Source of the DNA: Stutzerimonas stutzeri
Lineage (GTDB): Bacteria > Pseudomonadota > Gammaproteobacteria > Pseudomonadales > Pseudomonadaceae
Reading direction: 5' to 3'
DNA: 64,000 nucleotides
NCBI RefSeq assembly: GCF_024448715.1
Contig: NZ_JAMOHZ010000004.1
Coordinates: forward strand, 372,001 to 436,000
The position numbers and the translations under genes were made by a program. Positions 29,621-41,262 of the stretch are shown here, piece after piece (the first letter of the stretch is position 1; every line of letters starts with the position of its first letter). The notes under the pieces were generated by a model. That model had not been told where the DNA came from, made no database searches, and was given only the letters and a program-made list of their open reading frames with translations.

Positions 29621-30093
29621 CGGAAGTCGGGACGTTGCGCGTGTGGATTGATGCCGACGCCTGCCCAAAGGCGGCGAAGGATCAAGTAATCAAATTTGCC
29701 CTCAAGCGCAAATTCGAGGTGGTGCTGGTGGCCGGACAAAGCCAGATCAAGCCGGCCTTCGCCTGCGTACGGCTGATCGTAGTGCCGAGCGGTCCGGACG
29801 CCGCGGACGATTACTTGGTTGAGTACGCCAAGCCCGGCGAGCTGGTGATTTGCAGCGACGTGCCGCTGGCGGATCGGCTGGTCAAAAAGGGCGTGGCTGC
29901 CCTCGACCCGCGCGGGCGCGAGTTCGATGAGCGCAACATGGGCGAGCGCCTGGCGGTGCGCAATTTATTTACGGACCTGCGCGAGCTAGGGCAAGTGGGC
30001 GGCGGTCAAGCTGCTTACGGTGAGCGCGACCGGCAGGCCTTCGCCAACGCGTTGGATCGGCTGCTTGCGCAGTTGATGAAAAAAAGCCGATAG
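29617..30093 (+). CDS. yaiI: YaiI/YqxD family protein (UPF0178)
   Basis: This 158-residue soluble protein belongs to UPF0178, related to the PIN/NYN nuclease fold. Conserved acidic residues are in VWIDADACPKAAKD near the start, GPDAADDYLVEYAKPGELVICSDVPLADRLV in the middle, and RNLFTDLRELG later. These could coordinate a metal, but activity has not been shown to my knowledge. It uses a GTG start inside GTGTGA, overlapping the exporter gene by four bases. It ends the five-gene run that began at 25683. Confidence 0.9.
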   Translation: MTEVGTLRVWIDADACPKAAKDQVIKFALKRKFEVVLVAGQSQIKPAFACVRLIVVPSGPDAADDYLVEYAKPGELVICSDVPLADRLVKKGVAALDPRGREFDERNMGERLAVRNLFTDLRELGQVGGGQAAYGERDRQAFANALDRLLAQLMKKSR

Positions 30094-30151
30094 GCGGCAT
30101 CAAACTTCGGAAGAGCAAACCTTTAGAAGTCTGGCGCGTCCAGCCTTCAGC

Positions 30152-30619
30152 TTACCCACAAAGATAAGTGCCGGTGCCTACCGCCACCAGCACCCCTTCC
30201 TCGTTATGCAGTTCGGAGCGAACCACGGCTACCTTGTTGCCGGAACGCAACAGCGTCGCGCTGGCGCTGAAACGCTTGCCTCGTCCCGGCCGTAAGTAAT
30301 CGATTCGCAGATCAATAGTGCCGAGACGTGAAAGCCGCACGGCGCGCTCTTCGGTCGTCAGGTGCTGATGCTTCTCGAAGGCACCAATCATCGCCATAGC
30401 TCCACCGGCAACGTCGAGCAGAGAGGCGATTACGCCGCCATGGAGAATGCCGTGAAAGAAGTTGCCGACCAGCTCATGTTTCATCGGCAGGTGCATGACA
30501 ATTCGCTGGCGAGATACTTCGTCTAGCTCGATGCCCAAATACTCATTGAAGGGAATGCGCTCGAAGAGCTTGCGCACGGCTTGTTGTTGCTCTTCGATGG
30601 TGTCGATGTTGTTGGTCAT
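30152..30619 (-). CDS. PaaI-type hotdog thioesterase
   Basis: This 155-residue protein has the hotdog fold of acyl-CoA thioesterases. The catalytic region is NFFHGILHGGVIASLLDVAGGAMA (HGG motif), followed by TIDLRIDYLRPGRGKRFSASATLLRSGNKVAVVRSEL and a short end. ATG 30619 has AGGA ten bases upstream; an in-frame GTG at 30682 has no such site. The acyl substrate is unknown. It is separated from elbB by the elbB terminator, so probably has its own promoter. Confidence 0.88.
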   Translation of the reverse strand: MTNNIDTIEEQQQAVRKLFERIPFNEYLGIELDEVSRQRIVMHLPMKHELVGNFFHGILHGGVIASLLDVAGGAMAMIGAFEKHQHLTTEERAVRLSRLGTIDLRIDYLRPGRGKRFSASATLLRSGNKVAVVRSELHNEEGVLVAVGTGTYLCG

Positions 30620-30727
30620 GGGGGCGGCATCCTGGCAGGTGAGGCAAAGCTGCCGGAGGATGACGGGATTGACCAGTGCCACGGCAGGAGCGCCGGTACG
30701 ATTGGCCGTATAGCCACGAGCGGGGTG

Positions 30728-30754
30728 AAAAATCCCGAGTCCTGTGCTCGGGAT
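30728..30754 (-). terminator. Rho-independent terminator after elbB
   Basis: On the minus strand an 8-bp stem (ATCCCGAG / CTCGGGAT as read on the plus strand) is followed by five T residues (AAAAA at 30728-30732 on plus). It lies 23 bases after the elbB stop. Confidence 0.85.
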
Positions 30755-30776
30755 GCCGGACAGGCGAGACAGGTGG

Positions 30777-31439
30777 TTACTTGCTGGTAAGTTCCAATAC
30801 CCGATCGACCAGCTTGTTTATGCCTGTCGCGGCTTCGCTGATTGATTGAGCAAGCATGTAGGCGGGGGTCGTCACCAGCTTGTGCTTCGAGTCCTCGACG
30901 ATTTCGGTGACATCGCAAGCCTGATGCTCGACACCCATTTCCCGCGATGCGGCTGCCGCGGGATCATCGTCGTTGCCGAGCGTACAGACCACGCCTGGTC
31001 CGAAAATTTGTGCCGCCATGGTTGGTGCGATGCACATCATGCCGACCGGCTTGCCAGCTTTGGCGAAGGCCTGCGCGACAGACAGCACGTCCGGAAGGAT
31101 CTTGCAGCCGGCTCCCTGGGTAGCGAAGTCGGAGAGGTTTTTTGCCGCGCCGAATCCGCCAGGCATGATCAGCGCGTCGAAGTCGTCGGCGCTCGCCTCC
31201 CCCAGATTCTTGATGTTCCCGCGAGCCAGGCGTGCGGACTCGGTCAGTACGTTGCGGCTTTCTGGCATTTCGTCGCCGGTGAGGTGGTTGATCACATGCA
31301 TTTGTTCGATGTTCGGTGCGAAGCATTGAACCGTGGCGCCACGCTGGTCCAGACGCAGCAAGGTAATCACGCTCTCGTAGATTTCCGAACCGTCGTAAAC
31401 GCCACAGCCGGAAAGAATCACGGCGACCTTTTTGTTCAT
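30777..31439 (-). CDS. elbB: Isoprenoid biosynthesis glyoxalase ElbB
   Basis: ElbB belongs to the DJ-1/PfpI superfamily. In E. coli it has weak glyoxalase activity and was linked to isoprenoid production; its natural role is unclear. The 220-residue protein begins VAVILSGCGVYDGSEIYESV, a family hallmark. LIMPGGFGAAKNLSDFA follows, then GMMCIAPTMAAQIF with the nucleophile-elbow cysteine. The length is normal. The upstream gap to hemB is divergent. Confidence 0.92.
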   Translation of the reverse strand: MNKKVAVILSGCGVYDGSEIYESVITLLRLDQRGATVQCFAPNIEQMHVINHLTGDEMPESRNVLTESARLARGNIKNLGEASADDFDALIMPGGFGAAKNLSDFATQGAGCKILPDVLSVAQAFAKAGKPVGMMCIAPTMAAQIFGPGVVCTLGNDDDPAAAASREMGVEHQACDVTEIVEDSKHKLVTTPAYMLAQSISEAATGINKLVDRVLELTSK

Positions 31440-32768
<1,329 letters not shown>

Positions 32769-32787
32769 CCCCTTCCGAGGCAGATCG

Positions 32788-34989
32788 ATGACCAACCAGG
32801 GACTCAGCGAGAGCGAATTGCAGCTGCCCGTCAGCGAGGCGCAACCACCCCAGGAAGTGCTACCCGAGGCGGAGAGGGTAGAGGAAGCGCCAGTCACCGC
32901 ACCGGTGCAACCGGTGCCGAACCTGGACGACAGCAGTCTCTATATCCATCGTGAGCTGTCGCAGCTGCAATTCAATATCCGGGTGCTGGAGCAGGCGTTG
33001 GATGAGTCCTATCCAATGCTGGAGCGGCTGAAGTTCCTGCTGATCTTTTCCAGCAATCTCGATGAGTTTTTCGAGATTCGCGTCGCCGGGCTGAAGAAGC
33101 AGGTCACCTTTGCCCGTGAGCAGGCAGGCGCCGATGGCCTGCAGCCGCACCAGGCGCTGGCGCGGATCTCCGAACTGGTCCATGAGCAGGTTAGCCGACA
33201 GTATTCGATCCTCAACGAAGTGCTGCTGCCCGAGCTGGCCAAGCATCAGGTGCGCTTCATCCGCCGTCGCTACTGGACGGCCAAGATCAAGACCTGGGTG
33301 CGCCGTTATTTTCGCGACGAGATCGCGCCGATCATCACCCCCATCGGTCTGGACCCTACCCATCCGTTTCCGCTGCTGGTGAACAAGAGCCTCAACTTCA
33401 TCGTCGAGCTGGAAGGCATCGATGCCTTCGGTCGCGATTCGGGGCTGGCGATAATCCCGGCGCCGCGTCTGCTGCCCCGGGTGATCCGCGTACCTGAAGA
33501 AGTCGGGGGAGCGGGCGCCAACTACGTGTTCCTATCATCGATGATTCATGCGCACGCGGACGATCTGTTCCACGGCATGAAGGTCAAGGGCTGCTATCAG
33601 TTCCGCCTGACGCGCAACGCCGACCTGTCCGTGGATACCGAGGATGTCGAGGATCTGGCACGGGCGCTGCGCGGCGAGCTGATCTCCCGGCGTTACGGCG
33701 ATGCGGTGCGGCTGGAGGTGGTCGATACCTGCCCCAATCACCTTGCGGATTTCCTGCTCAAGCAGTTCAGCCTGAGCGAGAGCGAACTCTATCGGGTCAA
33801 CGGGCCGGTCAACCTGACCCGGCTGTTCGGCATCACCGGTCTGGATAGTCATCCGGAACTGCAGTACACGCCGTTTACACCCGCGATCCCCAAGCTGTTG
33901 CAGAACAGCGAGAACATTTTCAACGTCGTCGGCAAGCAGGACATCCTGTTGCTGCATCCCTACGAGTCGTTCACGCCTGTGGTCGACCTCTTGCGTGAGG
34001 CCGCCAAGGACCCCTGCGTACTGGCGGTCAAGCAGACGCTGTACCGCTCCGGCGCCAATTCGGAAATTGTCGACGCGCTGGTGGAAGCGGCACGCAACGG
34101 CAAGGAAGTCACCGCGGTGATCGAGCTGCGGGCGCGCTTCGATGAAGAATCCAACCTGCAGCTGGCGAGCCGACTGCAGCAGGCCGGTGCGGTAGTGATC
34201 TACGGCGTGGTCGGCTATAAGACCCATGCCAAGATGATGCTGATCCTGCGTCGCGAGAACGGCGAGCTGCGGCGCTACGCCCATTTGGGCACCGGCAACT
34301 ATCACGCTGGCAATGCGCGGCTGTATACCGACTACAGTCTGCTGACATCCGATGATGCGCTCTGTGAAGACGTGTCAAAGCTGTTCAGCCAGTTGATCGG
34401 TATGGGTAAAACCATGCGCATGAAGAAGCTCCTGCATGCGCCTTTCACCCTGAAAAAAGCACTGCTCGACATGATCGCGCAGGAAACCCAGCATGCGAGC
34501 GAAGGCAAGCCGGCTCACATTATCCTCAAGGTCAATTCGCTGACTGACGCGAAGATGATCCGCGCTCTGTACAAGGCAAGCCAGACCGGGGTACGTGTGG
34601 ACCTGGTCGTGCGCGGCATGTGTTGTCTGCGTCCGGGAATCGTCGGGGTTTCGCACAACATCCAGGTGCGCTCGATTATCGGTCGTTTCCTTGAGCACAG
34701 CCGGGTCTTTTACTTTCTCAATGGCGGCGACGAGAAGCTTTATCTATCCAGCGCCGACTGGATGGAGCGCAACCTGGATCGTCGCGTCGAAACCTGTTTC
34801 CCCGTCGAGGGCAAGAAGCTGGTCACTCGCGTGAAGAAGGAGGTCGAAGGCTTCCTCACGGACAATACCCAGAGCTGGACGCTGCAACCTGACGGCACCT
34901 ATCTGCGCAACAGTCCGAGTGGCAACCAGAACCCGCGCAATGTGCAAAACACCCTGTTGGAGCGCCTCGGTAGCCCGATCGCTCGCTGA
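32788..34989 (+). CDS. ppk: Polyphosphate kinase 1
   Basis: Ppk makes inorganic polyphosphate from ATP, reversibly. The 733-residue protein has an extended, Glu/Pro/Val-rich N-terminus (about 45 residues), then the N, H, C1 and C2 domains of PPK1. The phosphorylated histidine is in [31 protein letters not shown], and a second is in [30 protein letters not shown] starts the conserved part. It follows hemB closely. It converges on ppx, the polyphosphate-degrading enzyme, as in P. aeruginosa, where the two genes are also tail to tail. Confidence 0.96.
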   Translation: MTNQGLSESELQLPVSEAQPPQEVLPEAERVEEAPVTAPVQPVPNLDDSSLYIHRELSQLQFNIRVLEQALDESYPMLERLKFLLIFSSNLDEFFEIRVAGLKKQVTFAREQAGADGLQPHQALARISELVHEQVSRQYSILNEVLLPELAKHQVRFIRRRYWTAKIKTWVRRYFRDEIAPIITPIGLDPTHPFPLLVNKSLNFIVELEGIDAFGRDSGLAIIPAPRLLPRVIRVPEEVGGAGANYVFLSSMIHAHADDLFHGMKVKGCYQFRLTRNADLSVDTEDVEDLARALRGELISRRYGDAVRLEVVDTCPNHLADFLLKQFSLSESELYRVNGPVNLTRLFGITGLDSHPELQYTPFTPAIPKLLQNSENIFNVVGKQDILLLHPYESFTPVVDLLREAAKDPCVLAVKQTLYRSGANSEIVDALVEAARNGKEVTAVIELRARFDEESNLQLASRLQQAGAVVIYGVVGYKTHAKMMLILRRENGELRRYAHLGTGNYHAGNARLYTDYSLLTSDDALCEDVSKLFSQLIGMGKTMRMKKLLHAPFTLKKALLDMIAQETQHASEGKPAHIILKVNSLTDAKMIRALYKASQTGVRVDLVVRGMCCLRPGIVGVSHNIQVRSIIGRFLEHSRVFYFLNGGDEKLYLSSADWMERNLDRRVETCFPVEGKKLVTRVKKEVEGFLTDNTQSWTLQPDGTYLRNSPSGNQNPRNVQNTLLERLGSPIAR

Positions 34990-35038
34990 TCCGGTCAATG
35001 GTCCGTTGTCAGGCTAGTGGGCCGATTTGCGGGGGCGA

Positions 35039-36541
35039 TCAGCGCACCGTCAGGTTGAAATCGATGCGCTTGAGCCAGTCGGCTTCCTGAGCGAAATCGG
35101 CCTGAGTCAGCGGATTGTTTTCCAGCCAGCCGTCGGGGAAGGCCACGTCGAGGCTGCTGTCGTCTGCCTTGAGCTGAAATGCCGGCGCCTGCTGCGGCCC
35201 GCGAATGTGATGGAAGAGGATGGCGAAGCGCAGCAGCACGCACAAGCGGGTCAACTTGATGCCATCCTCACTCAGCTCCTCGAACTTTTGCTTGGGTATG
35301 TTGCGACGATGGCCGCGAACCAACAGAGCCAACATCTGCTGGTCCTGACGCGAAAATCCCGGCAAGTCGGAATGCTCGATCAGGTAGGCGCCATGCTTGT
35401 GATAGTGGTAATGCGCGATGTCCAAGCCGACTTCATGGATTCGCGCCGCCCAGCCAAGTAATTCGCGCTGCCAATCTTCATCCAGGCCCCAGTCGGCCGA
35501 CACCTGATCGAAGGCTTCCAACGCCTTGCTTTCGACCCGAGCTGCCTGTTCGGTGTCGACGTGGTAACGCTCCATGAGAAAGCTCAGGGTGCGGTCGCGG
35601 ATGTCTTCCTGGTGATGCCGGCCGATGAGGTCATAGAGCACGCCTTCGCGTAACGCGCCTTCGGAGTGGGCCATGCTGGTGAGCTCCAGCGCATCGAAAA
35701 TCGCCTCGAGAATTGCCAATCCGGCTGGAAAGATGCTCTTGCGGTCGGGCTTGATGCCGTCCATGTCGAGCTTTTCCACGTCGCCAAGTTTGAACAGCTT
35801 GCGCTTGAGCCAGCCGAGCCCATCGCTGGTGACTTCGCCGTTGCTCAGGCCGGCACCCTTGATCGCCAGTCCGACGGCGCGAATGGTGCCGGACGCGCCG
35901 ACCGTGTCCTGCCAGCCGAGCCGGCGCAGGCCGTGTTCGATGCTCATCAGTTCCAGTCGCGCCGCCGTGTAGGCCTGGGCATAGCTCGCAGGGGTGATCT
36001 TGCCATCGCGGAAGAACCGCTGGGTGAAGCTCACGCAACCCATTTGCAGGCTTTCGCGCAGCAGCGAATCGAAGCCCTGGCCGATGATGAACTCACTGCT
36101 GCCGCCACCGATATCGACGACCAGCCGTTTGCCAGGGGCTGCGGGAAAGGTATGCGATACGCCAAGGTAGATCAGTCGCGCTTCTTCGCGGCCGGATATC
36201 ACTTCGACCTGATGGTTGATGATCGTCTCGGCCTGGCGAATGAACTGCGCGCGATTGCGGGCCTCGCGCAGGGCATTGGTGCCTACCACGCGAACCGTTC
36301 CCTGGGGTAAATGATTGACTAGTTGGGCGAAGCGGCGCAGGCAGTCGAGGCCGCGCTGCATGGCTTGCTCGTCGAGCAAGCGGTTCTCATCTATGCCTGC
36401 AGCCAGCTGAACCTTCTCGCCGAGGCGCTCGATGATACGCATCTCGCCGTTGCTGGTGCGGGCCAGCACCATGTGAAAGCTGTTCGATCCGAGATCGAGG
36501 GCGGCGATCATCGGAGAGGGTTCGGCGGCTGGTAGGCGCAT
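35039..36541 (-). CDS. ppx: Exopolyphosphatase
   Basis: Ppx removes terminal phosphates from polyphosphate; some members also hydrolyse pppGpp. The 500-residue protein belongs to the Ppx/GppA branch of the actin-like ATPases. Motifs are [17 protein letters not shown] near the start and [15 protein letters not shown] near residue 142. A C-terminal HD-like domain contains [26 protein letters not shown]. The cat at 36539-36541 is taken as start; an internal ATG (MIAALDLG) ten codons later is possible. It is convergent with ppk and divergent from trxA. Confidence 0.94.
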   Translation of the reverse strand: MRLPAAEPSPMIAALDLGSNSFHMVLARTSNGEMRIIERLGEKVQLAAGIDENRLLDEQAMQRGLDCLRRFAQLVNHLPQGTVRVVGTNALREARNRAQFIRQAETIINHQVEVISGREEARLIYLGVSHTFPAAPGKRLVVDIGGGSSEFIIGQGFDSLLRESLQMGCVSFTQRFFRDGKITPASYAQAYTAARLELMSIEHGLRRLGWQDTVGASGTIRAVGLAIKGAGLSNGEVTSDGLGWLKRKLFKLGDVEKLDMDGIKPDRKSIFPAGLAILEAIFDALELTSMAHSEGALREGVLYDLIGRHHQEDIRDRTLSFLMERYHVDTEQAARVESKALEAFDQVSADWGLDEDWQRELLGWAARIHEVGLDIAHYHYHKHGAYLIEHSDLPGFSRQDQQMLALLVRGHRRNIPKQKFEELSEDGIKLTRLCVLLRFAILFHHIRGPQQAPAFQLKADDSSLDVAFPDGWLENNPLTQADFAQEADWLKRIDFNLTVR

Positions 36542-36749
36542 GGGTCAGTCTCTGTGCAAAACGCCGACATCCTGACATGATCATCGGTATCCGCCAATGC
36601 GTAGCACCATGCAGCACTATCTTGGTCCTGCGCTAATACCCAGGTTCGCGGCGATGCGCCAATTGCCCGAGCGACGGGCTGCGACTTTCGGTCCGCATCA
36701 AGCCGGGCTATGATGGCATCACTTTCGGTTTTGACCCTGGAGAAATTCC

Positions 36750-37076
36750 ATGAGCGAGTACATCAACAATGTCAGCGACAGCAGCTTCGAGCAGGATGTG
36801 CTCCAGGCGGACGGTCCTGTTCTGGTCGATTACTGGGCCGAGTGGTGTGGTCCGTGCAAAATGATCGCTCCGGTACTCGACGAGATTGCCAAGGACTACG
36901 AGGGCAAACTCAAGGTTTGCAAGCTGAACATTGATGAAAATCAGGAAACCCCGCCAAAGTATGGCGTGCGCGGTATCCCGACCCTGATGTTGTTCAAGAA
37001 TGGCAACGTCGAAGCCACCAAGGTTGGCGCTTTGTCGAAGTCGCAGCTGGCGGCGTTTCTCGACAGCAACATCTGA
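36750..37076 (+). CDS. trxA: Thioredoxin 1
   Basis: TrxA is the general cytoplasmic protein disulfide reductase, kept reduced by thioredoxin reductase. The 108-residue protein has the active site WCGPC at residues 32-36, preceded by DYWAEW, and the cis-proline in [12 protein letters not shown]. Length and motifs are canonical. GGAG lies upstream of the ATG. It is followed by its own terminator and then rho, the same order as in E. coli and Pseudomonas. Confidence 0.97.
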   Translation: MSEYINNVSDSSFEQDVLQADGPVLVDYWAEWCGPCKMIAPVLDEIAKDYEGKLKVCKLNIDENQETPPKYGVRGIPTLMLFKNGNVEATKVGALSKSQLAAFLDSNI

Positions 37077-37096
37077 GTAAAAAGCTCTGCTTTTCC

Positions 37097-37126
37097 AAAG
37101 CCCTCGCAAATGCGGGGGCTTTTTTC
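37097..37126 (+). terminator. Rho-independent terminator after trxA
   Basis: An 11-bp stem (AAAGCCCTCGC / GCGGGGGCTTT with one T-G pair) and AAAT loop is followed by a six-T run. It separates trxA from rho. Confidence 0.92.
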
Positions 37127-37307
37127 TAATGGCAGGGTGGACGCTTCGCCTGCGTGGTGCTAAATTCGGCCCTGCGACGCTTCTTCCGTCGCCCCCTGCA
37201 TGCCGTCGCCGACGCACTTCAGCCTCATAAAGCACAACGAACCAGTTCGTCTCTTGCTGCGCGGCTTCTCAAGCTAATCGCTTTCTTCATCCTTCCTGAC
37301 TCTTTCT

Positions 37308-38567
37308 ATGAATCTGACCGAACTTAAGCAAAAGCCCATCACCGAACTGTTGGAAATGGCCGAACAGATGGGCATCGACAACATGGCCCGTTCGCGCAAG
37401 CAGGACGTGATTTTCTCCCTGCTGAAAAAGCACGCTAAAAGCGGCGAGGAAATCTCCGGTGACGGCGTGCTGGAGATTCTCCAGGATGGCTTCGGCTTTC
37501 TGCGCTCCGCGGATTCTTCTTATCTCGCCGGGCCTGATGACATCTATGTCTCGCCGAGCCAGATTCGCCGCTTCAACCTGCGTACCGGTGACACCATCGT
37601 CGGTAAAATCCGTCCGCCGAAAGAAGGCGAGCGTTATTTTGCGCTGCTCAAGGTCGACACGATCAACTTCGATCGGCCGGAAAACGCCAAAAACAAGATT
37701 CTCTTCGAGAACCTGACGCCGTTGTTCGCCAATAAGCGTCTGACCATGGAAGCCGGTAACGGCTCCACCGAAGACCTGACCGGCCGGGTGATCGACCTCT
37801 GCGCGCCGATCGGCAAGGGGCAGCGCGGCCTCATCGTGGCCCCGCCGAAAGCGGGCAAGACCATCATGCTGCAGAACATCGCCAGCAACATCACCCGCAA
37901 CAATCCTGAGTGTCACCTGATCGTTCTGCTGATCGACGAGCGCCCGGAAGAAGTGACCGAAATGCAGCGCACCGTGCGCGGTGAAGTGGTCGCCTCCACC
38001 TTCGACGAGCCGCCGACCCGCCACGTGCAGGTTGCGGAAATGGTGATCGAAAAGGCCAAGCGCCTGGTCGAGCACAAGAAGGACGTGGTCATCCTGCTGG
38101 ACTCCATCACTCGCCTGGCGCGTGCCTACAACACGGTGATTCCGAGCTCCGGCAAGGTGTTGACCGGTGGTGTCGATGCCCACGCCCTGGAAAAGCCCAA
38201 GCGTTTCTTCGGCGCTGCGCGGAACATCGAGGAAGGCGGCAGCCTGACCATTCTCGCCACTGCGCTGGTGGAAACCGGTTCGAAGATGGACGAGGTGATC
38301 TACGAGGAATTCAAGGGTACCGGCAATCTTGAGCTGCAACTCGATCGTCGCATCGCCGAGAAGCGTGTATTCCCGGCGATTAACATCAACCGTTCGGGTA
38401 CTCGCCGTGAAGAGCTGCTGACCAGCGAGGAAGAGCTGCAGCGCATCTGGATTCTGCGCAAGCTCTTGCATCCGATGGATGAAAGCGCCGCGATCGAATT
38501 CCTGCTCGACAAGCTCAAGGACACCAAGACCAACGACGAATTCTTCATGTCGATGAAGCGTAAGTAA
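37308..38567 (+). CDS. rho: Transcription termination factor Rho
   Basis: Rho is a hexameric RNA helicase that releases transcripts. The 419-residue protein has the N-terminal helical domain ([22 protein letters not shown]), the cold-shock-like RNA-binding domain with [13 protein letters not shown], and the ATPase core. Walker A is [13 protein letters not shown] (about 178-190), Walker [14 protein letters not shown], the Q-loop [11 protein letters not shown] and R-loop [11 protein letters not shown]. It is of normal length with no insertion. About 180 bases of leader separate it from the trxA terminator; rho genes are commonly autoregulated through such leaders, though I see no specific hairpin proving it here. 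Confidence 0.98.
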   Translation: MNLTELKQKPITELLEMAEQMGIDNMARSRKQDVIFSLLKKHAKSGEEISGDGVLEILQDGFGFLRSADSSYLAGPDDIYVSPSQIRRFNLRTGDTIVGKIRPPKEGERYFALLKVDTINFDRPENAKNKILFENLTPLFANKRLTMEAGNGSTEDLTGRVIDLCAPIGKGQRGLIVAPPKAGKTIMLQNIASNITRNNPECHLIVLLIDERPEEVTEMQRTVRGEVVASTFDEPPTRHVQVAEMVIEKAKRLVEHKKDVVILLDSITRLARAYNTVIPSSGKVLTGGVDAHALEKPKRFFGAARNIEEGGSLTILATALVETGSKMDEVIYEEFKGTGNLELQLDRRIAEKRVFPAININRSGTRREELLTSEEELQRIWILRKLLHPMDESAAIEFLLDKLKDTKTNDEFFMSMKRK

Positions 38568-38587
38568 ACGTCTGGTCATTGTCACCG

Positions 38588-38616
38588 AGGCCGGGGAAAC
38601 CCGGCCTTCGTCTGTC
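38588..38616 (+). terminator. Possible terminator after rho
   Basis: An 8-bp stem (AGGCCGGG / CCCGGCCT) with a GAAA tetraloop is followed by a weak T-rich tract (TCGTCTGTCT). It lies 20 bases after the rho stop. Confidence 0.6.
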
Positions 38617-38688
38617 TGCAGGTTTTGGAAATCTCGGCGCGAAGGCTAAACTTGCGCCCGACCCTACCGGCCCCATCGAGGCTCAAGC

Positions 38689-40155
38689 ATGCAGTATCGC
38701 GATCTGCGCGATTTTATCAGCGGCCTGGAACAGCGCGGTGAACTCAAGCGCGTCAGGACTGCAGTATCTCCCGTTCTGGAAATGACCGAGATATGCGACC
38801 GTACCCTGCGTAAACAGGGCCCGGCGCTGCTCTTTGAGAACCCGACCGGCTTCGATATGCCAGTACTCGGTAACCTGTTCGGTACGCCCAAGCGCGTAGC
38901 GCTGGGGATGGGCGCCGAGGCCGTTTCGGAGCTGCGCGAGATCGGCAAGCTGCTGGCCTTCCTGAAGGAGCCGGAGCCTCCAAAAGGTCTCAAGGACGCG
39001 TGGGACAAGCTGCCGATCTATAAGAAGGTCATCAGCATGGCGCCCAAGGTGCTCAAGGACGCGGCCTGCCAGGAAGTGATTCTGGAAGGTGATGATGTCG
39101 ACCTGTCCACGTTGCCAGTGCAGACCTGTTGGCCGGGCGACGCCGGACCGCTGATTACCTGGGGCCTCACCATCACCAAGGGACCGAACAAAGAGCGGCA
39201 GAACCTTGGTATCTATCGTCAGCAAGTAATTGGTCGCAACAAGGTGATCATGCGCTGGCTCAGCCATCGTGGCGGCGCGCTGGATTATCGCGAGTGGTGC
39301 GAAAAATATCCTGACCGCCCCTATCCGGTTGCGGTGGCGCTCGGGGCGGACCCGGCAACCATTCTCGGCGCGGTCACCCCGGTGCCTGATTCGCTCTCCG
39401 AATACGCCTTCGCCGGCCTGTTGCGCGGCAGCCGCACGGAGTTGGTGAAATGCCGTGGCAGTGATCTGCAGGTGCCGGCTGGCGCTGAGATTGTGCTTGA
39501 GGGCTACATCCAGCCTGGCGAAATGGCCGATGAAGGCCCCTACGGCGACCACACCGGCTATTACAACGAAGTCGATCGCTTCCCCGTCTTCACCGTCGAG
39601 CGTATCACCATGCGTCGCGATGCGATCTATCACAGCACCTACACAGGCCGCCCGCCGGACGAGCCGGCGATTCTTGGGGTGGCGCTCAACGAAGTCTTCG
39701 TGCCGATCCTGCAAAAGCAGTTTCCGGAAATCACCGATTTCTATTTGCCGCCGGAAGGCTGCTCCTACCGCATGGCAGTGGTAACCATGAAGAAGCAGTA
39801 CCCCGGCCACGCCAAGCGCGTGATGCTCGGCGTGTGGAGCTTTCTGCGGCAGTTCATGTACACCAAGTTCGTGATCGTCACCGATGACGATATCAACGCG
39901 CGCGACTGGAGCGACGTGATCTGGGCTATCACCACACGTATGGATCCGAAGCGCGACACGGTGCTGATCGAAAATACGCCGATCGACTACCTCGATTTCG
40001 CCTCTCCAATCTCCGGTCTAGGCAGCAAGATGGGGCTCGATGCCACCCATAAATGGCCGGGCGAGACCACTCGTGAATGGGGTCGCGCCATTGTTCAGGA
40101 CGAAGCGGTCAAGCGCCGTGTCGACGAACTCTGGGCCGAGCTGGGCATCGACTGA
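38689..40155 (+). CDS. ubiD: 4-hydroxy-3-polyprenylbenzoate decarboxylase UbiD
   Basis: UbiD removes the carboxyl group of the ubiquinone ring precursor using the prenylated flavin made by UbiX. The 488-residue protein has the normal length. It starts [22 protein letters not shown]. Characteristic stretches are [39 protein letters not shown] with an active-site Glu, and PYG/WSF regions later. The gene has a short upstream leader after the rho hairpin. It is followed closely by a ferredoxin-flavin reductase that could supply electrons elsewhere, no direct link is known. Confidence 0.95.
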   Translation: MQYRDLRDFISGLEQRGELKRVRTAVSPVLEMTEICDRTLRKQGPALLFENPTGFDMPVLGNLFGTPKRVALGMGAEAVSELREIGKLLAFLKEPEPPKGLKDAWDKLPIYKKVISMAPKVLKDAACQEVILEGDDVDLSTLPVQTCWPGDAGPLITWGLTITKGPNKERQNLGIYRQQVIGRNKVIMRWLSHRGGALDYREWCEKYPDRPYPVAVALGADPATILGAVTPVPDSLSEYAFAGLLRGSRTELVKCRGSDLQVPAGAEIVLEGYIQPGEMADEGPYGDHTGYYNEVDRFPVFTVERITMRRDAIYHSTYTGRPPDEPAILGVALNEVFVPILQKQFPEITDFYLPPEGCSYRMAVVTMKKQYPGHAKRVMLGVWSFLRQFMYTKFVIVTDDDINARDWSDVIWAITTRMDPKRDTVLIENTPIDYLDFASPISGLGSKMGLDATHKWPGETTREWGRAIVQDEAVKRRVDELWAELGID

Positions 40156-40189
40156 TGATCAGCTGTCGTCTATTCAGGTTTTCCAGTTC

Positions 40190-41161
40190 ATGAAAGTTAC
40201 CTTGCAACCCTCCGGCGCCGTGCTTGAAGTCGAGCGTGGCGAACGGATCCTCGATGCCGCGCGCCGGTTGGGCTACGAGTGTCCTCAGGCCTGTCGCAAC
40301 GGCAATTGCTTGATTTGTGCGGCGCTGCTGGTCAGCGGCCAGGTGCGTCAACACGGAGAAAGCGTCGACCACGGCGAGGTCTTTACATGTCTGGCCGAGC
40401 CCGAGAGTGACTGCGTACTGCTCTGGGATGGTGTTCTCTCTCCTGGCGAGCTGCCGATGCGGACGCTGAGCTGTCAGTTGATTAGCTGCGAAGAGGTCGG
40501 TGGCGACGTGTTTCGTCTGTTGCTGCGTGCACCGGCAGGCAAGCCGCCACGCTATCACGCCGGGCAATACGTGCTGCTGGAGCGGGAAAATGGCGAATTC
40601 AGCGCCTTCTCGCTGGCGTCCGCTCCCGACCGGGGGCGCGAGCTGGAGCTCCATGTGCTGGCGCGCGAGAGCTCGGCTGTCGAGCTGCTCGAATTCATTC
40701 GTCGGCAAGGCTTAGTAAAGGTGCAAATGCCGTTTGGCGACGCTCATCTCGCCGAACTTCCGGATGGCCCGCTGGTGCTGATCGCGGCAGGAACTGGAAT
40801 GGCGCAAATGCATAGTCTGATCGAGCATTGCCGGGCTGAGGGGTTTGCCTATCCGGTGCATCTGTACTGGGGCGTGCGGCGACCGGAAGATTTCTATCAA
40901 TTAACGCATTGGGACGAATGGCAAGGCATGCCGAATCTGTTCCTGCATCAGGTGGTTAGCGATGTCTGTGGATGGGAAGGGCGTTGCGGCATGCTGCATG
41001 AGGCTGTTTGCGAGGATTTCGCCGATCTCAGATCCTTGCATGTCTACGCCAGCGGCTCGCCTGCGATGATTTACGGAACGCTCGACGCGTTGGTTGAAGC
41101 GGGGATGGATGCGACACAGATGCGCGCCGATGTCTTCGCTTACGCGCCACGGGAAAGCTAG
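40190..41161 (+). CDS. Ferredoxin-NAD(P)H reductase, CDP-6-deoxyglucoseen reductase-like
   Basis: This 323-residue protein fuses an N-terminal plant-type [2Fe-2S] ferredoxin domain (1-90) to a flavin/NAD reductase module. The cluster cysteines are in CRNGNCLIC (C-x4-C-x2-C) with the fourth in VFTCLAEP. The flavin domain reads AGQYVLLERENGEFSAFSLASAP, and the nucleotide domain VLIAAGTGMAQMHSLIEHC. The usual R-x-[FY]-S flavin motif is replaced here by S-A-F-S, which is odd. Genes in this position after ubiD are often annotated as CDP-6-deoxy-delta-3,4-glucoseen reductase or as Fre-like reductase; the real substrate is unknown. The ATG at 40190 gives the ferredoxin start MKVTLQPSG; an upstream frame overlaps ubiD. 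Confidence 0.85.
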   Translation: MKVTLQPSGAVLEVERGERILDAARRLGYECPQACRNGNCLICAALLVSGQVRQHGESVDHGEVFTCLAEPESDCVLLWDGVLSPGELPMRTLSCQLISCEEVGGDVFRLLLRAPAGKPPRYHAGQYVLLERENGEFSAFSLASAPDRGRELELHVLARESSAVELLEFIRRQGLVKVQMPFGDAHLAELPDGPLVLIAAGTGMAQMHSLIEHCRAEGFAYPVHLYWGVRRPEDFYQLTHWDEWQGMPNLFLHQVVSDVCGWEGRCGMLHEAVCEDFADLRSLHVYASGSPAMIYGTLDALVEAGMDATQMRADVFAYAPRES

Positions 41162-41262
41162 GCCGCGCAGGCAGCATCTGTCACTGGCCCCGCTCCGTAC
41201 CCGGAGACGAATAGCCAACATGCCGGACGGATCCTGGAGGCGTTGTGCCTCCCGATTCGCTA

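Noticed and set aside
37287-38585. A 432-residue open frame on the minus strand opposite rho
   Set aside because: It mirrors the entire rho gene, has an atypical composition rich in His and Gln, and no recognisable motif. High GC content keeps such antisense frames open.
38683-39810. A 375-residue minus-strand open frame opposite ubiD
   Set aside because: Follows the ubiD codons in antisense; no ribosome binding site or domain.
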